Part shown: piece by piece, positions 58,526-64,000 of the stretch | Position numbering within the stretch: position 1 is the first letter of the stretch | Layout: each line of letters begins with the position of its first letter | NCBI GenBank assembly: GCA_037577475.1 | Contig: CM075194.1 | Location: forward strand, 24,404,492-24,468,491 | Origin: Chaunax sp. Z400 | Taxonomy: Eukaryota > Chordata > Actinopteri > Lophiiformes > Chaunacidae | Reading direction: 5' to 3' | Length of the DNA: 64,000 bases | Program-made: the position numbers and the translations under genes | The notes under the pieces: generated by a model | What the model was told of the DNA's origin: nothing | What the model saw: only the letters and a program-made list of their open reading frames with translations | Databases searched by the model: none

Positions 58526-59577
58526 ACCGCCCACAGCGACATATCTGTAAGGAGGAGGATGGGGAGGTTCCTGTAGACCAGCAGCACTGTAACCAGGAGA
58601 TGAACTCCAGTATGGACCAAGAGGACCCAGAGCCTCCACAGGTGAAAGAGGAACAGGAGGAACTCTGCACCAGTCAGGAGGGAGAGCAGCTTGTACTGAA
58701 GCAGGAGACTGATACCTTCATGTTGACTCCTACTGATGAGGAAAATGACCACAGTGAAGATCAGACTCTGTACATGAAACCTGATGAAAGTGCAGCACAG
58801 GAAGAGTCTGTAGTCAACATGCCAGTTATAATCTCTGTGGTAGGAGCAGCAAACAGTGACCTGCTGCTGCTCCCTAACTGCTCTAATGTATCTGTAAGCC
58901 ATGATAAGAGAAGTGAAACATGTGGAGAAGATGTTGAATTTGAGCCCAAATTTCAATCCCACTGTAAAAAGAACAGAAGTAAGAGGTCATATGTTTGCAC
59001 AACATGTGGCAAAGATTTCACAACAAATGGAAGCTTGAAATCCCACATGAGAATCCACACAGGTGAGAAGCCTCATAGTTGTAAAGCATGCGGGAAACAT
59101 TTCAGAGAGCAAAGTACATTGACAGCCCACATGAGAATCCACACAGGTGAGAAGCCTCATAGTTGTAAAACATGTAGGAAACATTTCAGAGAGCAAAGTA
59201 CATTGACAGCCCACATGAGAATCCACACAGGTGAGAAGCCTCATAGTTGTAAAACATGTAGGAAACATTTCAGAGAGCAAAGTACATTGACAGCCCACAT
59301 GAGAATCCACACAGGTGAGAAGCCTTATAGTTGTAAAACATGTGGGAAACATTTCAGATACACCAGTGATTTGACAAAGCACATGAGAATCCACACAGGT
59401 GAGAAGCCTTATAGTTGTAAAACATGTGGGAAACATTGCAGATACACCAGTGATTTGACAAAGCACATGAGAATCCACACAGGTGAGAAGCCTTATAGTT
59501 GTGAAATATGTGGGAAACATTTCAGATTTAGTAGTACATTGACAGCCCACACAAAATTCCACACGTGTGAAGCCTAA
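58526..59577 (+). CDS. C2H2 zinc-finger gene exon 2, unit 3 (7 fingers, truncated end)
   Basis: Acidic region with VKEE and LKQE, then seven C2H2 fingers. Fingers 2-4 share the helix REQSTLTAH; fingers 3 and 4 are 84 of 84 bases identical (59151-59234 and 59235-59318) and have Arg in the usual CGK position (CRKHF). Finger 6 has Cys for the core Phe. Finger 7 (HFRFSSTLTAHTKFH) is followed by a one-base deletion in the linker (CACACG-TGTGAAGCC), giving CEA-stop. An eighth finger and the family tail NVEGE lie out of frame at 59578-59665. With exon 1 the protein would be 350 residues. Still likely a DNA-binding protein, one finger shorter. Confidence 0.88.
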
Positions 59578-59665
59578 TGGTGGTAAAAGATGCGGGAAAC
59601 ATTTCAGCCGGAATTGTAAATTGAGAGCCCATTTGAGAATCCACACAAATGTGGAGGGAGAATTG
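59578..59665 (+). pseudogene. Out-of-frame last finger, unit 3
   Basis: CGKHFSRNCKLRAHLRIH and TNVEGE are legible in a shifted frame, and the ancestral stop is changed (GAATAG to GAATTG). This shows that the unit 3 protein was once longer. Confidence 0.8.
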
Positions 59666-60690
59666 ATCTTAGACCAAAACCTGAAATCAATCTAAATAAC
59701 ATAAAAACCAACTGCACACTCTTTTTGCGGTTCAGTTGTTCTAAAGTTCTCTAAGTTTCAGTTGTGTTAAGAGTTTTTCCATTTTTCAAGCCTCTTGATT
59801 TTTCAGTGGGTTCGTTCGTTTGAAGTCTTTTATGAAATTTTGAATTTTACTCCATGAATGGCTGTTTGTCTTTCTATGTGGTCCTGTGATGAACTGGCAA
59901 CTTGTCCAGGGCGTACCCCGCCTCTCGCCCAAAGTCAGCTGGGATAGGCTCCAGCCCCCCACAACCCTATAAAGGATAAGTGTTTACAGAAAATGAATGA
60001 ATGAATTTGACTCCAGAGTTCTTAATTTTGTACATTTTTTTTCTTTTTCCACGTCATTTAAAGTTTTATCAAGTTCCAGAGCCTTGACGAATATCATTTC
60101 ACAGTCTTGTGATTAGCATTTTTAACGAATTTAGTCAAAGAGTGCACTATCCTGATTCAGTTCTGAAGACCAACATCCAAGTTAGAATGTAGTAACAGGA
60201 TCCCCTGCTGATAACATTATCTGAGGACAACGCTGCAAAAGTAGGCAAAGAACCACCTGATGTGGCTATGATAAGAGCTGATGTCAGATAGTCCTCTGAA
60301 TTTAATCCAATTAGAATAATTAGATTATGACCCCAGCGCTCGTTTAGCTTACCTCATTCACGTACTACTTTCACTATTGCTAAACTCATATTGGTCATTT
60401 CAAAATTCATCTCATTTAACCATATTAGTATGACTGTGTTTTATTCACCAACATATCACTTAATCTTTGTTGATTTTAATCAGTAATAAATTCCATTTAT
60501 TGCCACGTTGTTGCCCGATATATTTCTTTCTGCAGAGGTAGAGATCAAGGTGTTGAGGATTTGTTACTTATCACCAGATAATTGGGTTGATCAAAGAGTT
60601 TATTCCATTTTAATTATTTCCTTCATTTGAAGGTGGTGCTCCAAATTCAGCGAGTGCAAACTTCATATCTAAGTGGTTATTCACGCTACA
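59666..60690. other. 3' flank of zinc-finger gene, unit 3
   Basis: About 550 bp of flank, including the AATAAA present in units 1 and 2, is deleted near 59695. The retroposon tail is at 59880-60006. Confidence 0.55.
59880..60006 (+). repeat. Fish retroposon 3' tail ending in (ATGA)n, unit 3
   Basis: Same block as 13740-13868. Confidence 0.55.
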
Positions 60691-60691
60691 G

Positions 60692-60922
60692 ATGAGAAGC
60701 CTTGTAGTTGTAAAATGTATGAAAGATTTTAAACAGCCTAGTCAATTGACAGTCCACATGAGAATCCATACGGATGACAAGCCTTATAGTTGTAGAACAT
60801 ATGGGAAACATTTCAGACAGGCTGGTCATTTGACAGTCCACATGAAATGTGCCCACACTGCAGAGAAGCCAGTAGCCTTTGAGAGAAATGTGGAAAAAGA
60901 CATTGTTCTGCATATGAATTGA
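60692..60922 (+). pseudogene. Orphan decayed zinc fingers, unit 3
   Basis: An open frame of 76 codons has one recognisable finger end (DFKQPSQLTVHMRIHTDDKP) and a second with Tyr for the second Cys (YSCRTYGKHFRQAGHLTVHM), then decayed linker (AEKPVAF). One more degenerate finger precedes it out of frame. No acidic exon is upstream. This is a relic of another finger array, lost from units 1 and 2 when the gypsy element replaced the region. Confidence 0.8.
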
Positions 60923-61025
60923 CAAAAGACAGATGATCACATGCAGGCGAGTAGCATTTTATTTGCAAACTAGAAAGCACTCGGAGAGCGCAGACCTCCG
61001 CCAATGGTTGCGTCACTGAGAACTA

Positions 61026-62196
61026 TACTGACCAACAGTGGAAACACATAATTTTAAGAACCCTGTAATTTCTATTCACTAGCCCTAATCTACTGAAACA
61101 AACAATCATGTGATACACTGAATAGACTTTTTCAAGAACCCACAACCAAAACATTTTAATCATGAATAACCATCATTTAGTCACAACATAGAAATAACAG
61201 TCATTGATGCATTTCAGTGTAAATGATGGTGTTGGTGAGGGTTATTTCTGCATGATTGAAAAGACTTGGCCAAGGCAATAATTTACTGGGTCTAATTAAT
61301 GTCCTATTGAAACAACTGACGATGTCACGACCTCCGAAAAAACTTTCATGAATGGGCAGTTTGGGATGTTATGGTCGGAACTCTGCAGATCCGTGCAGCA
61401 CAGATGTTCCAGATGTTATTGCTGATTGCAAAGTGAACGGATGTCACAAATTTTTGTGACAAATCCGGATTTAACTTGTAACACAGCTGGTGGTCGTTGG
61501 CATTTGTATCGTGGCTGCAGGGACCGCTATCCCATCGTATAGATCTGGGAAGTGGATCGTTTGGTGGTGGTGGGAGGCCACTGCTAAAGGATGACTGTCA
61601 GAACCTGTCCACATTCACAGTACACTGCAAGCCATCCGTTACCGAAATACGGTCCTAGGTCCCCACGTCATTCCCAGGATACAGCAATCGGGCATCACCT
61701 TCATGCATGACAATGCCAGACCACATGTCTGTCAGGAGTAGCCTACCTGGACCAGAACAATGTCGCTGTCCTTCCTTGACCAGCATTTTCACAGATCTCA
61801 ACCCAGTAAGCGCATCTATGGGACGTTCAGGATCACTGGGTGAGAGAGAGAGATCCTGTTCCAGCAACACATGAACAACTTGTCACAGCACTGCTGCAAG
61901 AATGACATGTCAACCTACAAGTCCAGATTAACATCTTATCCTTTCAGGAGCTGTAAAGTAGTGATAAATGGTGGAGGTAGACAGACACAGTAGTGACTTT
62001 TATGTTCTCTGTCTCACCATCCACACTTTCTGACTTGTAAACATTAAGGCAAAAAACACTAATCTGCAGAAAAATGTTTTTTTTCTGTATGGCTAAAGGA
62101 TGAATAAAGATATGTGAACCATAATTTGCCTTTGATATTTAATATGAACAGGATGGCATGACATAAAAAAATATGCGTTTCTACTGTTGGTCAGTA
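61026..62196 (+). mobile_element. Tc1-like DNA transposon with both ends, unit 3
   Basis: Flanked by TA on both sides (61024-61025, 62197-62198). Inverted ends TACTGACCAACAGTGGAAAC and (inverse of) TACTGACCAACAGTAGAAAC. 1171 bp, within the usual range for Tc1-like elements with a single transposase gene. The transposase is decayed: FMHDNARPH near 61706 and a mutated SPDLNP block. The most complete of six related copies. Confidence 0.87.
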
Positions 62197-62344
62197 TATA
62201 TACAACAGTTTCATAAAGTTTGAACCACAAATAATAACTTTTATTAACGTTATTGACGGAGTGCGGCAAAGCAGTGCTTACTGCAAGGAAAATATGGCTT
62301 TGACCAGAACCCACATGCACGTGTAACAGATTTAATGACCACAA

Positions 62345-62618
62345 CTTCTTCAACAGTTTGTAACTAAATACAGTGCAGCTGGATCCAGGTCAACAAGAAC
62401 CACGACCAGAGGGGACTGTTACATGAAATTTAGGTCTACAACATTTGGTCAAAACTGCTTTTCAGTCAAGACTGCTGGGATGTGGAATTCTTTACCACTG
62501 AGTATCAGAGAGTGTAGTACTTTTAAACATTTAAGGATAATTTTAAAAATGATTGAAGGATACTCAGGCATGTGGTCACTGACTACTGTAACATTACCAT
62601 TTTTTCACCTACAATACA
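62345..62618 (+). mobile_element. Non-LTR retrotransposon ORF2 C-terminal scrap, unit 3
   Basis: Same motif as 20200-20470. Confidence 0.6.
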
Positions 62619-63386
62619 CGTTGTACTGTGAGAGAGGGACTGGACACACATCCACCCCACAGCCACCCTGGTTGTACTGTGGGCATGAACCGGGCGAACA
62701 GGAACCATAAACATGAACTAAAGCAGTATTTTACTTTCTTTAAAACACAAATTATATCTAAATTGTGTACACAGCTCTTTATGAGGAAATGCCTGCCCCA
62801 AATGACCAGTCTCCAGTGGTTCCTGTGAAAATGTCAATACACTTACCAAGCTGTTTGTCATTGTTCCTTTAAAGAGGCAGCACACTCTGGATTCACTTAC
62901 TCATTTTTTCCATGCTGTTGCACTGATTTCTCTTTATTTCAAACGTAAAAATTAAAACAACAAACTAAATAAGCAGATAGACAAAACTAAAAGACAATAA
63001 ATTTCATCCGCTAACACTTATACCGCACAATTTACATGCACAAAAAGTCTTCAAGTCTTATAATCCTAAGTACTTAACTGAACATGGAAGGTAATAACTT
63101 CATGCAGCTTTATTTAACAAGCCTAGTTTTGTCTATAGGTTGTGACAGTTCAAATAAGACCAGACTATAACAGGACTTTACCTCCCATGCTGGATTACAC
63201 AGGTCAGGATAGAGATCTGCATGTGCATACAGTATCTGAACCATACAAGCCACAGACTGGCCTTCTGGAAGGTTTTTTCCCTCTACCCTCCAACACAGAC
63301 TTCAGATTTGTAATCCAAAAAATATTCAGAGCAGCAGCAACAGAGACGTCTCCAGTATTTCTTTTACAGTTTTTTTTAATCAGACA
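62619..63386. other. Spacer, unit 3
   Basis: Contains the empty site of LINE copy 2 (near 63028-63040). No gene recognised. Confidence 0.5.
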
Positions 63387-63704
63387 CTAGAAAAAGAGTG
63401 ATTCATTTTTAAGAACCCGTGAATCCTCTTTAGCAGTCATCGCCCAGGTACCACCAATCATCAACATCTCCTTACCTTTAACCCAGAGGGTCTCCTGGTG
63501 GTGGAGCACTGGCAGGGACGTCTGGAGGTGTGCATTTGGACCACTACAGCGGGGACAGCATTCTTCCTGGCCAAACCACAGGTGCAGATTCAGTGTGTGG
63601 GGGAGTGTGTCATATGCTGACCTGATGATGAAGCTGAGCATTTCCTGTGGGATCTTCCACAGGCCCTCCATGCCGATGTCTCTGCCAATGATGCCCTCCC
63701 ACAA
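63387..63704 (-). mobile_element. Non-LTR retrotransposon scrap, minus strand, unit 3
   Basis: Same 105-codon frame as 46674-46991. Confidence 0.5.
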
Positions 63705-64000
63705 TGATCATTGCCAGGTTGACTTTTGTGTGGGTTTTCCTTTTGTTGTGTGTGGGACCTTGGTGCATTCTGTTTTTCACACATTAAAGAGTTTATCATA
63801 CCATTTGAGGGAGATTTGAATGATTCCCACATTACTTAACAATCTTGTGTTACAATCCATTGTCCTTTAAAAGTTTCAGAACGAAGTAGGAAGAACGAAG
63901 AAGTTTTATAATCAATGATATTCTCTTCACCTGTCAGTGGTTATAATGTTATGGCTGATCGGTATGTCAGATTCTATGTCTTCAGACATTATAGAATCCC

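Larger units (their letters stand above)
48513..64000. repeat. Tandem segmental duplication, unit 3 (cut by window end)
   Basis: Collinear with unit 2 from its start to the window end, which corresponds to about 47288 in unit 2. It lacks the gypsy element and retains instead an intact-ended Tc1-like element and decayed zinc fingers at that site. It has private deletions of about 310 bp after 49282 and about 550 bp after 59690. Confidence 0.95.

Overview
The window looks like nuclear DNA of a teleost fish, probably a percomorph. It has intron-containing genes, a ray-finned-fish type C2H2 zinc-finger gene family, CR1/L2/Rex1-like and L1/Tx1-like LINEs, a tRNA-derived SINE, Tc1-like and hAT transposons, a Gmr1-like Ty3/gypsy element and long CA/CT microsatellites. 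There are no bacterial operons, CRISPR arrays or rRNA genes. The species cannot be named from the sequence alone.

The layout is a tandem segmental triplication. The sequence at position 1 restarts at 26700 and again at 48513, giving unit 1 (1-26699), unit 2 (26700-48512) and unit 3 (48513-64000, cut by the window end). Each unit carries, left to right on the + strand: two exon-like blocks of a gene fragment with the DUF1445 / D-glutamate-cyclase (DGLUCY) signature; exon 1 of a C2H2 zinc-finger gene; a minus-strand THAP-domain exon inside the first intron; a 5'-truncated L1/Tx1-like LINE; a minus-strand Tc1-like relic; zinc-finger exon 2 (acidic region plus finger array); a plus-strand Tc1-like element; non-LTR retrotransposon scraps; and the two earlier DGLUCY-like exons, which lead into the next unit.

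The zinc-finger gene is the only plausible functional protein gene. Unit 2 has an open two-exon model with 11 fingers. Unit 1 (7 fingers) has a one-base deletion in exon 1. Unit 3 (7 fingers) has a one-base deletion that removes its last finger. The DGLUCY-like pieces are broken in every unit.

Unit-specific insertions date events after duplication. Unit 1 alone has a SINE, two LINE copies and two hAT elements. Unit 2 alone has a candidate solo LTR. Units 1 and 2 share a dead Gmr1-like element with copia-like domain order, while unit 3 keeps the pre-insertion site. Outside a tract of about 7 kb, unit 2 is closer to unit 3. Inside that tract (end of the zinc-finger array to just beyond the gypsy element) it is closer to unit 1, which points to gene conversion or unequal exchange. 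I did not find a new molecular system. The interest lies in the history of this zinc-finger/transposon array.
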